Both the position numbers and the translations under genes were made by a program. From CADCVT01 sp035940955 (lineage in GTDB: Bacteria; Actinomycetota; Thermoleophilia; Solirubrobacterales; Solirubrobacteraceae), in NCBI GenBank assembly GCA_035940955.1, contig DASZEJ010000174.1, positions 14,494-78,493 on the forward strand: a stretch of DNA of 64,000 nucleotides, read 5' to 3'. Within the stretch, counting starts at the first letter, position 1; the number at the start of each line of letters is the position of its first letter. Below, in pieces: positions 1-8,486 of the stretch. The notes under the pieces are model-generated. The model was given only the letters and a program-made list of their open reading frames with translations, made no database searches and was not told where the DNA came from.

Positions 1-1
1 G

Positions 2-658
2 ACCGTCCACGGCGTCGACCGGCTCGGGGGCTGCACCCACACGGTCAGCCCCGACCACATCGAGGTCGGGTCGTTCATGGCGCTGGCCGGCGTGACCGGA
101 GGCGAGCTGCGGATCAAGGACGTGATCGCCGACGACCTGCGGATGATCCGGCTGGTGTTCGGGCGCATCGGCCTGCAGTCCGAGCTGGACGGCGCCGACC
201 TCGTCGTCCCCGGCGACCAGACGCTCGTCGTCGCGCGCGACCTCGGCGAGTACAAGGCGAAGGTCCAGGACGGGCCGTGGCCGGCGTTCCCGGCCGATCT
301 CACGTCGATCGCCGTCGCGGTCGCGACGCAGTGCGCCGGCTCGATCCTCATCCACGAGTGGATGTTCGAGAACCGCCTGATCTTCACCGACAAGCTCGTC
401 TCGATGGGCGCGGACATCGTCATGTGCGACCCGCACCGGGCGATCGTGACCGGGCCGTCGCGCCTGCGGGGGATCACCGCGGCGTCGCCGGACATCCGCG
501 CCGGGATGGCGATGCTGATCGCGGCGCTGTGCGCCGAGGGCCGGTCGGAGATCGCGAACATCTGGCAGATCGACCGCGGCTACGAGCGGATCGACGAGCG
601 GCTGCGGGACCTCGGCGCGCGCATCGAGCGCGTGTCGACGGAGCCCGCGCGCGTCTAG
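2..658 (+). CDS. UDP-N-acetylglucosamine 1-carboxyvinyltransferase-like protein (MurA family), 3' part
   Basis: The reading frame is open from base 2, so the start lies upstream and only the last 218 residues are seen. The sequence matches the C-terminal lobe of the EPSP synthase/MurA fold: 'HTVSPDHIEVGSF', 'WPAFPADL' at the place of the family's FPTD aspartate loop, 'MFENRL', then 'DIRAGMAMLIAAL' and 'DRGYERIDERL'. MurA transfers enolpyruvate from PEP to UDP-GlcNAc, the first committed step of peptidoglycan synthesis in the cytoplasm. The catalytic cysteine loop lies outside the window, so a MurA paralogue cannot be excluded. It ends 18 bases before hisS. Confidence 0.85.
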   Translation, partial: TVHGVDRLGGCTHTVSPDHIEVGSFMALAGVTGGELRIKDVIADDLRMIRLVFGRIGLQSELDGADLVVPGDQTLVVARDLGEYKAKVQDGPWPAFPADLTSIAVAVATQCAGSILIHEWMFENRLIFTDKLVSMGADIVMCDPHRAIVTGPSRLRGITAASPDIRAGMAMLIAALCAEGRSEIANIWQIDRGYERIDERLRDLGARIERVSTEPARV

Positions 659-676
659 GCAGCTATACGTCTACGG

Positions 677-1927
677 GTGGCCAAGGCCCGCCCCATCAGC
701 GGCTTCCCCGAGTGGCTGCCGGAGCAGAGGATCGTCGAGCAGCGGCTGCTCGACGGCATCCGGCGGCAGTTCGAGCTGTTCGGCTTCGCGCCGATCGAGA
801 CCCGCGCCGTCGAGCCGCTCGACCAGCTGCTCGCCAAGGGCGAGACCGACAAGGAGATCTACACGCTGCGCCGGCTCCACGGGTCGGACGAGGAGCGGGC
901 CGAGCTGGGACTGCACTTCGACCTGACGGTGCCGCTCGCGCGGTACGTCGCGCAGCACCTCAACGACCTGCGGTTCCCGTTCAAGCGCTACCAGATTCAG
1001 AAGGCCTGGCGGGGCGAGCGCCCGCAGGAGGGCCGGTACCGCGAGTTCACCCAGGCCGACATCGACGTCGTCGGGCGCGGGTCGCTGTCGCTGCACTTCG
1101 ACGCCGAGCTGCCGCTGATCGTGCACGAGGTGTTCGCGGCGCTGCCCGAGATCCCGCCGGTCACCGTGCGCTTCAACAACCGCAAGCTCGTCGAGGGCGT
1201 CATGCGCGGGCTGGGCGTGGAGGACGTCGCGCCGGTCATGCGGGCGCTGGACAAGCTCGACAAGCGCGGCCCGGGGCGGGTGGCGGAGGACCTGCGGGAG
1301 CTGGGTGCGCCGGCGGAGAAGCTGCTCGAGATGGCCCAGGTGCGCGGCGACGTCATCGCGGGCGTGCGGGGGCTCGGCGTCACGCACCCGCTGCTCGAGG
1401 AGGGCCTGGAGGAGCTGCGCTTCGTGATGGACGCGGCGGACGGGGCGCGGGTCGTGCCCGACCTCTCGATCGTCCGCGGCCTCGACTACTACACGGGCAC
1501 GGTGTACGAGGCGGTCATGGAGGGCCACGAGTCGGTCGGTGCGATCTGCTCCGGCGGGCGCTACGACAACCTGATCGAGGGCGGGCGCGAGACGTTCCCC
1601 GGCAACGGCGTCTCGTTCGGGATCACGCGGATCCTCGGGCGGCTCTTCGGCCAGGGCGCGCTGCCGGTCGGGCCGAAGACGCCGACGCAGGTGCTGGTCG
1701 CGCTCACGTCCGAGGAGTCGCGCGCCGACGCGCGCGAGGTGGCGCGCGCGCTGCGGGCGCGCGGCATCCCGACCGAGGTCTTCCACGAGCCGGTGAAGTT
1801 CGGCAGGCAGATCGCCTACGCGGACGGCAAGGGGATCCCGTACGTCTGGTTCACGGACAGCGGCGAGGTCAAGGACCTGCGCTCGGGCGAGCAGCGGCCC
1901 GCCTCGTCGGAGTCGTGGACGCCGTGA
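677..1927 (+). CDS. hisS: Histidyl-tRNA synthetase
   Basis: Class II aminoacyl-tRNA synthetase charging tRNA-His; 416 residues from a GTG start. Visible elements are the motif 2 region ('YQIQKAWRGERPQEGRY'), the histidine-binding signature 'GLDYYTGTVYE' near residue 270, the glycine-rich 'GGRYDNLIEGG', and an anticodon-binding domain from about residue 335 ('PTQVLVALTSEESRADA'). It is followed, with a 4-bp GTGA overlap, by the paralogous hisZ, so a synthetase and its catalytically unrelated regulatory relative are cotranscribed with the his genes. An AT-rich patch at 664-670 just before the start could hold a -10 element, but it is not a clean match. Confidence 0.95.
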   Translation: MAKARPISGFPEWLPEQRIVEQRLLDGIRRQFELFGFAPIETRAVEPLDQLLAKGETDKEIYTLRRLHGSDEERAELGLHFDLTVPLARYVAQHLNDLRFPFKRYQIQKAWRGERPQEGRYREFTQADIDVVGRGSLSLHFDAELPLIVHEVFAALPEIPPVTVRFNNRKLVEGVMRGLGVEDVAPVMRALDKLDKRGPGRVAEDLRELGAPAEKLLEMAQVRGDVIAGVRGLGVTHPLLEEGLEELRFVMDAADGARVVPDLSIVRGLDYYTGTVYEAVMEGHESVGAICSGGRYDNLIEGGRETFPGNGVSFGITRILGRLFGQGALPVGPKTPTQVLVALTSEESRADAREVARALRARGIPTEVFHEPVKFGRQIAYADGKGIPYVWFTDSGEVKDLRSGEQRPASSESWTP

Positions 1928-2868
1928 TCCACCCGATCCCCTCCGGGACGCGCGACGTCCTGCCCGACGAGATGCGCGAGCTGCGCGCGATCTGCGACGC
2001 GATGCGCGGCGTGTTCGACCGCGAGGGCTACGGGGAGGTCGCGACGCCGTCCCTGGAGCACGAGTCGGTGCTCGCGCGCGGCGGTGCGGGCGGCGCGCTG
2101 CCGGCGTACCGGGTCGTCGACGACCACGGCGCCGTGCTCGCGCTGCGGTCGGACATGACCGTGCCGATCGCGCGCGTCGTCGCCACGCGGTACGCCGCCG
2201 CGGAGCCCCCGCTGCGCTTCTGCTACTTCGCCAACGCGTTCCGCGGCGTGCGCCCGCACCGCGGTCAGCAGCGCGAGTTCCTCCAAGCGGGGGTCGAGCT
2301 GGTCGGCGCGCCGGGGCCGGAGGGGACCGCGGAGGCGCTGCGGGTGCTGTGCGCCGCGCTCGACGCGACCGGGCTGCAGCACTACCGCATCGGGGTCGGC
2401 GACGCGTCGCTGTACCCGGGGCTGCTGGCGCGGGCGGGGGTGCCGGAGGGCGCGCGCCCGGCGATCCTGCACGAGCTGGCGACGCGCGACTTCGTCGGGC
2501 TCGAGCGCGAGCTGCGCGCGCTCCAGCTGAGCGCGGAGGACCGCGAGCGGCTGCTCGCCGTGCCGCAGGTCCGGGGAGGCGAGGAGGTGCTCGGCGAGGA
2601 CGCCGCCGGGCTGCGCGGCGTCGTCGCGCTGCTGCCGGCCGCGGTGCGCGCGCGGGTGATCTTCGACCTCGGCCTCGTGCGCGACCTCGACTACTACACG
2701 GGCGCGGTGTTCGAGGTCTACGACCCGGGGCTCGGCCAGCCGATCGGCGGCGGCGGGCGCTACGACGACCTGCTCGGCCGGTTCGGGCGGCCTTTGCCCG
2801 CGGTCGGCTTCGCGCTGACCGTCGACTCGCTGCACGTCGCGCTCACCGGCGAGGAGCGGCTGGCGTGA
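1924..2868 (+). CDS. hisZ: ATP phosphoribosyltransferase regulatory subunit
   Basis: HisZ is a HisRS-like protein without aminoacylation activity that joins the short form of HisG to make active ATP phosphoribosyltransferase, the first step of histidine synthesis. The 314-residue product keeps the catalytic-core look ('FREVED'-like region 'RPHRGQQREFLQAGVEL', 'DLDYYTGAVFEVY', 'GGGGRYDDLLGRFG') but lacks the C-terminal anticodon-binding domain of HisS. The GTG at 1924 overlaps the hisS stop (GTGA); a GTG at 1915 is also in frame. The gene overlaps hisG by 4 bp, which fits the known HisG-HisZ complex. Confidence 0.92.
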   Translation: MIHPIPSGTRDVLPDEMRELRAICDAMRGVFDREGYGEVATPSLEHESVLARGGAGGALPAYRVVDDHGAVLALRSDMTVPIARVVATRYAAAEPPLRFCYFANAFRGVRPHRGQQREFLQAGVELVGAPGPEGTAEALRVLCAALDATGLQHYRIGVGDASLYPGLLARAGVPEGARPAILHELATRDFVGLERELRALQLSAEDRERLLAVPQVRGGEEVLGEDAAGLRGVVALLPAAVRARVIFDLGLVRDLDYYTGAVFEVYDPGLGQPIGGGGRYDDLLGRFGRPLPAVGFALTVDSLHVALTGEERLA

Positions 2869-3515
2869 GCGGCCTGAACGGGCTGCGGATCGCGGTGCCG
2901 CGCGGGGCGCTGCTGCGCGAGACGCTCGACCTGCTCGATCGGCTGGGCGTCGACACCGCCGAGGTGCGGTCCAACGACCGCAGGCTGCTGTTCGACGAGG
3001 CCGGCATCGTCACGATGCGCCCGAGCGACGTGCCGACGTACGTCGAGGCGGGCGCCGCCGACCTCGGGATCACGGGCAAGGACGTGCTCGTCGAGCAGGC
3101 CGAGCGCGAGGTGTACGAGCTGCACGACCTCGGCTTCGGGCGCTGCCGGATGGTGCTGGCGACGGCGGCCGGGCCCGACCCGGCGGCGGAGGCGCTGCGC
3201 CGGCTCGGCATGGTCCGCGTCGCGACGAAGTACCCGAAGCTCTCGGCCGCCTACTTCGAGCGGACCGGCCGCCAGGCGGAGATCGTCGAGGTCAAGGGGT
3301 CGGTCGAGCTCGCGCCGCTGACCGGCCTGGCGGAGGCGATCGTCGACCTCACCGCGACCGGGACGACGCTGCGCGAGAACGGGCTGGTCGAGCGCGAGAC
3401 GCTGTTCGAGGCGACCGCGCGGCTGATCGCCAACCCGGTCGCCCACAAGCTGAAGGCGGCGGCGATCGACGAGCTGCTTGCGCGCGTGCGCAGCGGGGAG
3501 AATGCGCGGCCGTGA
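2865..3515 (+). CDS. hisG: ATP phosphoribosyltransferase catalytic subunit, short form
   Basis: Condenses ATP with PRPP to give phosphoribosyl-ATP. The 216-residue length is that of the short HisG class, which depends on HisZ and lacks the C-terminal ACT-like histidine-sensing domain. Family features seen: 'LRIAVPRGALL' at the N-terminus, 'GAADLGITGKDVL', and the PRPP loop region 'EAIVDLTATGTTLREN'. The GTG start at 2865 overlaps the hisZ stop, and the stop overlaps the hisH start, so hisZ-hisG-hisH is probably one translationally coupled unit. Because the ACT domain is absent, feedback inhibition would have to act through HisZ (family knowledge). Confidence 0.95.
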   Translation: MSGLNGLRIAVPRGALLRETLDLLDRLGVDTAEVRSNDRRLLFDEAGIVTMRPSDVPTYVEAGAADLGITGKDVLVEQAEREVYELHDLGFGRCRMVLATAAGPDPAAEALRRLGMVRVATKYPKLSAAYFERTGRQAEIVEVKGSVELAPLTGLAEAIVDLTATGTTLRENGLVERETLFEATARLIANPVAHKLKAAAIDELLARVRSGENARP

Positions 3516-4135
3516 TCGCGATCGTCGACTACGGCATGGGCAACCGGCGCAGCGCCGAGAAGGCGCTGGAGCGCGCCGGCGCGCGGCCGGTGCTGACCGG
3601 CGACCCGGACGCGCTGGCGCGCGCCGACGGCCTGGTCGTGCCCGGCGTCGGCGCGTTCCCCGAGGCGATGCGGCGGCTGCGCGCGGCCGGGCTCGACGAG
3701 GCGATCCGCGAGCGGGCGGCCGCCGGCGTGCCGGTGCTCGGGCTCTGCCTCGGGATGCAGCTGCTGTTCGACTCGTCCGACGAGCACGAGGGCGAGCGCG
3801 GGCTCGGGCTGCTGCGGGGCCACGTCGCGGCGCTCGACGCCCGCGACCTGAAGCTGCCGCACATCGGCTGGAACATGGTCCGCTGGACGCGCCCGTCGCC
3901 CCTGATCGAGGGGCTCCCGGCGGAGGCGGCCTTCTACCACGTGCACTCGTTCGCGCCGGTGCCGGAGGACGAGTCGGTCGTGCTGGGCGTCGGCGAGTAC
4001 GGCGCGCCGTTCGTGGCGTTCGTCGAGCGCGGCAACGTGTTCGGCGCCCAGTCGCACCCCGAGAAGTCGTCGGCGAACGGCCTGCGGGTCCTCGGCAACT
4101 TCGTGCGCGCCTGCCGCGGGGTGGCCGCGGCGTGA
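3512..4135 (+). CDS. hisH: Imidazole glycerol phosphate synthase, glutaminase subunit
   Basis: Class I glutamine amidotransferase that supplies ammonia to HisF. The 207-residue protein has 'DYGMGN' at the N-terminus, the nucleophile loop 'GLCLGMQLLF' with Cys79, and the His-x-Glu pair of the triad in 'SHPEKSS' (about His182 and Glu184). GTG start with a 4-bp overlap with hisG, and a 4-bp overlap with hisA downstream. The genes hisD, hisC and hisB that often sit between hisG and hisH in actinobacteria are not here. Confidence 0.95.
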   Translation: MIAIVDYGMGNRRSAEKALERAGARPVLTGDPDALARADGLVVPGVGAFPEAMRRLRAAGLDEAIRERAAAGVPVLGLCLGMQLLFDSSDEHEGERGLGLLRGHVAALDARDLKLPHIGWNMVRWTRPSPLIEGLPAEAAFYHVHSFAPVPEDESVVLGVGEYGAPFVAFVERGNVFGAQSHPEKSSANGLRVLGNFVRACRGVAAA

Positions 4136-4860
4136 TCCTCTATCCCGCGGTCGACGTCTTCGAGGGTCAGGCGGTGCGGCTCGCGCAGGGCTCCTTCGAC
4201 GAGCGCACCGTGTACCGCGACAGCCCGCTGGAGGCCGCGCGGGCGTGGGTCGATGCGGGGGCGCGGTGGCTGCACGTCGTCGACCTCGACGGGGCGCGCA
4301 GCGGGACGCCGCAGTCGCTCGGCCACCTGGAGCGGATCGCGGGCGAGCTGCCGGTCCCGGTGCAGTACGGCGGCGGGCTGCGGTCGCTGCCGGCGGTGCG
4401 CGACGCGCTGCGGGCGGGCGCGACGCGGGTCATCCTCGGGACCGCGGCGTACACCGACGTCGACTTCCTCGACGACGTGCTGGCCGCCTACTCCGACCGC
4501 GTCGTCGTGTCGGTCGACGCCCGCGGGGGGCACGTCACCACCGCGGGCTGGACCGAGACCACGCAGATGCCGGCCGACGACGTGATCCGGCGGCTGGCCG
4601 CGCGCGGCGTCAAGCAGTTCGTGTACTCGAACGTCGACCGGGACGGGATGCTGTCGGGGATCGACCTCGACGAGGTGCGGCGGATCGCCGAGGTGGTTCG
4701 GGGGCGGTTCCTGTACTCGGGCGGCGTCGGGTCGCTGGCGGACCTCGAGGGGCTCGTCGAGCTGCGGCAGGTCAACCTGGCCGGCGTGATCGTGGGCAAG
4801 GCGCTGTACGAGGGCGCGTTCTCGGTCGCCGAGGCGCAGGCCGTGCTGGACCGGGCCTGA
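4132..4860 (+). CDS. hisA: ProFAR isomerase (phosphoribosylformimino-5-aminoimidazole carboxamide ribotide isomerase)
   Basis: TIM-barrel Amadori isomerase acting on ProFAR in histidine synthesis; 242 residues. The N-terminal catalytic aspartate is in 'YPAVDVFEG' (Asp8), and the second acidic position is in 'YSNVDRDGM'; phosphate-binding glycine loops are 'YGGGLRS' and 'SGGVGSL'. Some actinobacteria use a bifunctional PriA that also replaces TrpF; the sequence alone does not show which activity applies here. GTG start, overlapping hisH by 4 bp; its TGA stop overlaps the hisF ATG. Confidence 0.93.
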   Translation: MILYPAVDVFEGQAVRLAQGSFDERTVYRDSPLEAARAWVDAGARWLHVVDLDGARSGTPQSLGHLERIAGELPVPVQYGGGLRSLPAVRDALRAGATRVILGTAAYTDVDFLDDVLAAYSDRVVVSVDARGGHVTTAGWTETTQMPADDVIRRLAARGVKQFVYSNVDRDGMLSGIDLDEVRRIAEVVRGRFLYSGGVGSLADLEGLVELRQVNLAGVIVGKALYEGAFSVAEAQAVLDRA

Positions 4861-5621
4861 TGCACCTGAAGCGCGTCATCCCGTGCCTCGACGTCGACGC
4901 CGGCCGGGTCGTCAAGGGCACGAACTTCGTGGACATCCGCGACGCGGGCGACCCGGTCGAGCTGGCCGAGCGCTACGACCGCGAGGGGGCCGACGAGCTG
5001 GTGTTCCTCGACATCACGGCGACCTCCGACAGGCGGGCGACGATGGTCGACCTCGCGCGGCGGACGGCGGACAACGTCTTCGTCCCGTTCACGATCGGGG
5101 GCGGGCTGCGGTCGGTCGCCGACGCGCAGGCGGTGCTCGACGCGGGCGCCGACAAGGTGTCGGTGAACTCCGCCGCGGTCGCGCGGCCGGAGCTGATCGA
5201 CGAGCTGGCGAACGTGTTCGGCGCGCAGTGCGTGGTGCTGGCGATCGACGCGAAGCGGGTCGCCACGGGCTCGTGGGAGGTCCACGTCGCGGGCGGGCGG
5301 ACGCCGACAGGGCGCGACGCGGTCGCCTGGGCGCAGGAGGGGGTCGCACGGGGAGCGGGGGAGATCCTGCTGACGTCGATGGACCGCGACGGCACGAACG
5401 CCGGCTACGACCTCGAGCTGACGCGGGCGGTGAGCGCGGCCGTGGGGGTCCCCGTGATCGCGTCGGGCGGGGCCGGGACGCTGGAGCACATGGTCGAGGC
5501 GCTGCGGGCGGGGGCCGACGCGGCGCTCGTCGCCTCGCTGTTCCACTTCGGGAAGTACTCGATCGCCGAGGCGAAGGAGGCGCTGGCCGCAGCCGGGGTG
5601 GCGGTGCGGCCGGTGGGTTGA
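4860..5621 (+). CDS. hisF: Imidazole glycerol phosphate synthase, cyclase subunit
   Basis: Cyclase half of the HisHF complex, making imidazole glycerol phosphate and AICAR from PRFAR and ammonia. The 253-residue TIM barrel has the catalytic aspartates in 'IPCLDVDAGR' (Asp11) and 'LLTSMDRDGTN', and phosphate-binding loops 'IGGGLRS' and 'ASGGAGT'. The ATG is embedded in the hisA stop (TGATG). It is the last gene of the his block; hisI and hisE are not adjacent. About 115 bases of GC-rich, CCGCG-rich spacer follow before the next gene. Confidence 0.95.
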   Translation: MHLKRVIPCLDVDAGRVVKGTNFVDIRDAGDPVELAERYDREGADELVFLDITATSDRRATMVDLARRTADNVFVPFTIGGGLRSVADAQAVLDAGADKVSVNSAAVARPELIDELANVFGAQCVVLAIDAKRVATGSWEVHVAGGRTPTGRDAVAWAQEGVARGAGEILLTSMDRDGTNAGYDLELTRAVSAAVGVPVIASGGAGTLEHMVEALRAGADAALVASLFHFGKYSIAEAKEALAAAGVAVRPVG

Positions 5622-5736
5622 GGCTCCGGGGCTCGGCGCTGGCCGCGGCGCCGCGCCGCGCCGCGCCGGACCCTCCGCCGAGCGGGGCCGGCGCCCCCAC
5701 GCCGGACGCTCCGCCGGGCGGTGCGAGGATGCCGGC

Positions 5737-6927
5737 ATGGAGCCCGAGCGCGTCGTCGAGCGGTTGGTCGAGCTGGAGCACGGCGAGCGGCTGCTCGGCG
5801 CGCTCGACGGCCTCTCCGGCCTGTACGTCGTCGGCGGCGCGGTGCGCGACCTGCTGCTCGGGCGCGAGCCGCGGGACATCGACCTCGTGGCCGAGTCCGA
5901 CGGGCCGGCGGTGGCGGCGGAGCTGGCGCGGCGGCTCGGTGCGCCGGCCCCGCTCGTGCACGACCGCTTCGGGACCGCGAGCGTGGACGGCGCGGGGATC
6001 AACGTCGCGACGGCGCGGGCGGAGTCCTACCCGCGGCCGGGCGCGCTGCCCGTCGTGCGGGCGGGATCGATCGACGAGGACATGGCGCGGCGCGACTTCA
6101 CGGCGAACGCGATCGCGGTCGGGGTCTCGGCGGACCGGCGCGGCGCGGTCCACGCGGTGCCGGACGCCCTCGACGACGTGGCCGCGCGGCGCCTGCGCGT
6201 GCTGCACGACGGCAGCTTCCTCGACGACCCGACGCGGCTCGTGCGGCTCGCCCGGTACGCGGCGCGGCTGGGCTTCTCGGTCGAGGACCGGACCGCCCTG
6301 CTCGCGCGCCAGGCGTTCGCGGCCGGGGCGCCGGAGACGGCCGGGCGGGCGCGGATGGGCGCCGAGCTGCTGCTCGCGGTGCGCGAGCCGGACCCGGTCG
6401 CGCCGCTGCTCGCGCTGCGCTCGCTGGCCGGCGACGCGCCGCTCGACCCCGGGCTGGAGGTGGACGAGGCGGTGCTGCGGCGCGCGGCGGCGCTGCTGCC
6501 CGGCGACCCGCTCGTCGTCCTTGCGGCCGCCGCGCGCAACGTCCCGCGCGACCGGCTGCGCGAGTGGCTGACCGACGTCCACCTCTCCGCCGCCGCGCCG
6601 GTCCTCGACGCCGCCACCGACCCCGCGGCGCTCGCCACGGCGATGCGCGACGCCGCCCGGCCGTCCGACCTCTGGCGCCTGCTGCGCCGCCGCACGCCGC
6701 AGGCCGTCGCAGTCGCGGGCGCCCTCGGCGCCGAGGAGCCGGCCCGCCGGTGGCTCGAGGAGCTGCGCGGCGTCCGGCTCTCGATCGGCGGCGACGACCT
6801 GATCGCCGCCGGCATCCCGGAGGGGCCGGAGATCGGGCGCCGGCTCGACGCGGCGATGGCGCGCAAGCTCGACGACGGGCTCGCGACGCGCGAGGAGGAG
6901 CTGGCGGCGGCGCTGGACGCGGAGTGA
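5737..6927 (+). CDS. CCA tRNA nucleotidyltransferase / poly(A) polymerase family protein
   Basis: Class II nucleotidyltransferase fold. The head domain shows 'YVVGGAVRDLLLGREPRDIDLV' split over residues about 29-50: the GG-x-VRD loop and the DxD metal pair 'DID'. The RRDFT-like block is 'ARRDFTANAIAV', and the next conserved element is 'DDPTRLVRLARYAARLGF'. After residue about 190 the helical tail is poorly conserved and Ala/Leu-rich. At 396 residues it is close to bacterial CCA-adding or A-adding enzymes, which repair tRNA 3' ends; which of these cannot be told. It stands alone after the his genes and is followed by a low-complexity octamer repeat. Confidence 0.85.
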   Translation: MEPERVVERLVELEHGERLLGALDGLSGLYVVGGAVRDLLLGREPRDIDLVAESDGPAVAAELARRLGAPAPLVHDRFGTASVDGAGINVATARAESYPRPGALPVVRAGSIDEDMARRDFTANAIAVGVSADRRGAVHAVPDALDDVAARRLRVLHDGSFLDDPTRLVRLARYAARLGFSVEDRTALLARQAFAAGAPETAGRARMGAELLLAVREPDPVAPLLALRSLAGDAPLDPGLEVDEAVLRRAAALLPGDPLVVLAAAARNVPRDRLREWLTDVHLSAAAPVLDAATDPAALATAMRDAARPSDLWRLLRRRTPQAVAVAGALGAEEPARRWLEELRGVRLSIGGDDLIAAGIPEGPEIGRRLDAAMARKLDDGLATREEELAAALDAE

Positions 6928-6955
6928 CGGCGCGGAGGGCTCGGCGGGCGGCGCG

Positions 6956-6987
6956 CCGCGCCGCCGCGCCGCCGCGCCGCCGCGCCG
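6956..6987. repeat. Tandem octamer repeat (4 x 8 bp)
   Basis: Four perfect head-to-tail copies of CCGCGCCG lie in the 120-bp gap between the CCA-type gene and pgeF. The surrounding bases are equally low in complexity (CCG/CGC runs). The repeat could vary in copy number by replication slippage. No coding potential is apparent. Confidence 0.8.
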
Positions 6988-7031
6988 CTCCGCGCTCCTC
7001 GCTCCGCTCCGACGGGCGCCGCCCGCGCGGC

Positions 7032-7047
7032 TAGCATCCGCCGCCCG
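7032..7047 (+). promoter_or_regulatory. Putative -10 box for pgeF (TAGCAT, 10 nt before ATG)
   Basis: TAGCAT at 7032-7037 stands 10 nt before the pgeF ATG. No Shine-Dalgarno sequence lies between, so the transcript would start at or within a few bases of the start codon. No clear -35 is seen. Confidence 0.5.
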
Positions 7048-7764
7048 ATGCCGGCGACGACGACCACCCTTCCCGCTCCCTTCACATGGGCCGGCGAGCA
7101 CGTCGGGATCGACCTGCCGCACGGCGCGAAGGCGGTGTTCACGACGCGCCGCGGGGGCGTGTCGGACCCGCCGTTCGACACGCTGAACCTCGGCCGCTGG
7201 ACCGACGACGACCCCGCCGCAATCGACGAGAACCGGGAGCGGCTGCTGGGGCTGATCGGGGTGCGGCGTGTCGCGTTCGGCCGGCAGGTGCACGGCGCGG
7301 CCGTGGTGCGCGACGGCGCCGAGCTGGTCGAGGCCGACGCCCAGGTCGTCACCGAGCGCGGCGTCGGGGCGATGGTGCTCACCGCGGACTGCCTTCCGAT
7401 CGCGCTCGCTGCGCCCGGGGCCGCCGGGATGGTCCACGCGGGCTGGCGGGGGATCGCCGCCGGCGTCGTCGAGGCTGCCGTCCGGGAGGCCGGGGCGGTG
7501 CAGGCCGCGGCGATCGGGCCGTGCGCCCGCGGGTGCTGCTACGAGGTCGGCGACGAGGTTCGCGCCGCGCTCGGCGTCGAGCCCGCGGGCGGGCCGGCGC
7601 TCGTCGACCTGTCGGCGATCGCGCGCGAGCGGCTGCGGGCGGCGGGCGTCGGGACGGTCCACGACAGCGGGCTGTGCACGATGTGCAGCGACGCGTCGCT
7701 CTTCTTCTCCCACCGGCGCGACGGGGGTCGCACGGGCCGGCAGGCCGGGGTCGCGTGGCGCTGA
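7048..7764 (+). CDS. pgeF: Peptidoglycan editing factor / multicopper-type purine nucleoside phosphorylase (YfiH, laccase-domain)
   Basis: DUF152 family protein, 238 residues. Family marks: 'FTTRRGGVSDPPFDTLNL', the zinc-site motifs 'TADCLPI' and 'HAGWRGIAAG', and 'IGPCARGCCYEVGDEV'. In other bacteria the protein removes wrong amino acids from peptidoglycan precursors and has purine nucleoside phosphorylase or adenosine deaminase activity. The gene precedes yggS and sepF, the usual place downstream of the division and cell-wall cluster. It overlaps yggS by 10 bp. A TAGCAT box 10 nt before the ATG suggests its own promoter. Confidence 0.88.
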   Translation: MPATTTTLPAPFTWAGEHVGIDLPHGAKAVFTTRRGGVSDPPFDTLNLGRWTDDDPAAIDENRERLLGLIGVRRVAFGRQVHGAAVVRDGAELVEADAQVVTERGVGAMVLTADCLPIALAAPGAAGMVHAGWRGIAAGVVEAAVREAGAVQAAAIGPCARGCCYEVGDEVRAALGVEPAGGPALVDLSAIARERLRAAGVGTVHDSGLCTMCSDASLFFSHRRDGGRTGRQAGVAWR

Positions 7765-8402
7765 CGGCCGAGCGCGTGCGCGCCAACCTCGCCGAGGTGC
7801 GCGACGAGATCGCCGCGGCCGCGCGGCGGGCGGGCCGCGACCCGGCCGGCGTCGAGATCGTCGCCGCGGTCAAGTACGTCGCGCTGGAGGACCTCGGCGC
7901 GCTCGCCGAGGCGGGCGTCGCCACCGTCGCCGAGAACCGGGCGCAGGAGCTGGAGCGCAAGTCGGCCGCCCACTCGGACGCCTTCACATGGGACTTCATC
8001 GGCCAGCTCCAGTCGCGCAAGGTGCGGACGATCGCGCCGCTCGCCCGGCGCATCCACTCGGTGGCGAGCGACAGCGCGCTGAAGGAGCTGCGCAAGCACG
8101 CGCGGCCGGGGCTCGAGTTCCTCGTCGAGGTGAACATCGCGGGGGAGGAGGGCAAGGCCGGCATCGCGCCGGACGAGCTGGGTGCCTTCATCGACCGGGC
8201 GCCCTTTCCGCCGGTCGGCCTGATGACGATGCCGCCGCTCGCCGAGAGGCCCGAGGACAGCCGCCGGTGGTTCGCCGCGCTGCGGGAGCTGGCCGAGCGC
8301 CATGGGCTGGCGCACCTGTCGATGGGGACGACGCAGGACTTCGCGGTCGCCGTGGAGGAGGGCGCGACGATGGTGCGGATCGGGTCGCGGCTGTACGGCT
8401 GA
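7755..8402 (+). CDS. YggS family pyridoxal-5'-phosphate homeostasis protein
   Basis: PLP-binding TIM-barrel protein (PLPHP) that buffers free PLP and affects amino-acid and keto-acid balance. The PLP lysine is Lys40 in 'EIVAAVKYV'; other signatures are 'GENRAQE'-like 'VAENRAQELE', 'WDFIGQLQSRK', 'VNIAGEEGKAGI', and the C-terminal 'LSMGTTQDFAVAVEEGATMVRIGSRLYG'-type ending seen in two parts. The GTG start overlaps the pgeF stop by 10 bp. The protein has 215 residues, slightly short for the family. It belongs to the pgeF-yggS-sepF-proC-yggT neighbourhood that is widespread in Gram-positive bacteria. Confidence 0.9.
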   Translation: MALTAERVRANLAEVRDEIAAAARRAGRDPAGVEIVAAVKYVALEDLGALAEAGVATVAENRAQELERKSAAHSDAFTWDFIGQLQSRKVRTIAPLARRIHSVASDSALKELRKHARPGLEFLVEVNIAGEEGKAGIAPDELGAFIDRAPFPPVGLMTMPPLAERPEDSRRWFAALRELAERHGLAHLSMGTTQDFAVAVEEGATMVRIGSRLYG

Positions 8403-8486
8403 CGCGGTTTTTTCGCTCCGTGCGGTCTCGTCGCTGTGCCCGGCGGCGTGACCGACTGCTCACCGAGGGAGGGAGGACCCGCTGGC

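Noticed and set aside
671..1786. A 371-codon open frame on the minus strand opposite hisS
   Set aside because: High GC keeps antisense frames open. The sequence is Arg/Leu/Asp-rich without any family signal and lies exactly opposite a conserved gene.
5089..7713. An 874-codon minus-strand frame across hisF, the CCA-type gene and pgeF
   Set aside because: Shadow of three convincing plus-strand genes, with Arg/Pro/Ala-rich composition typical of out-of-frame GC-rich translation.
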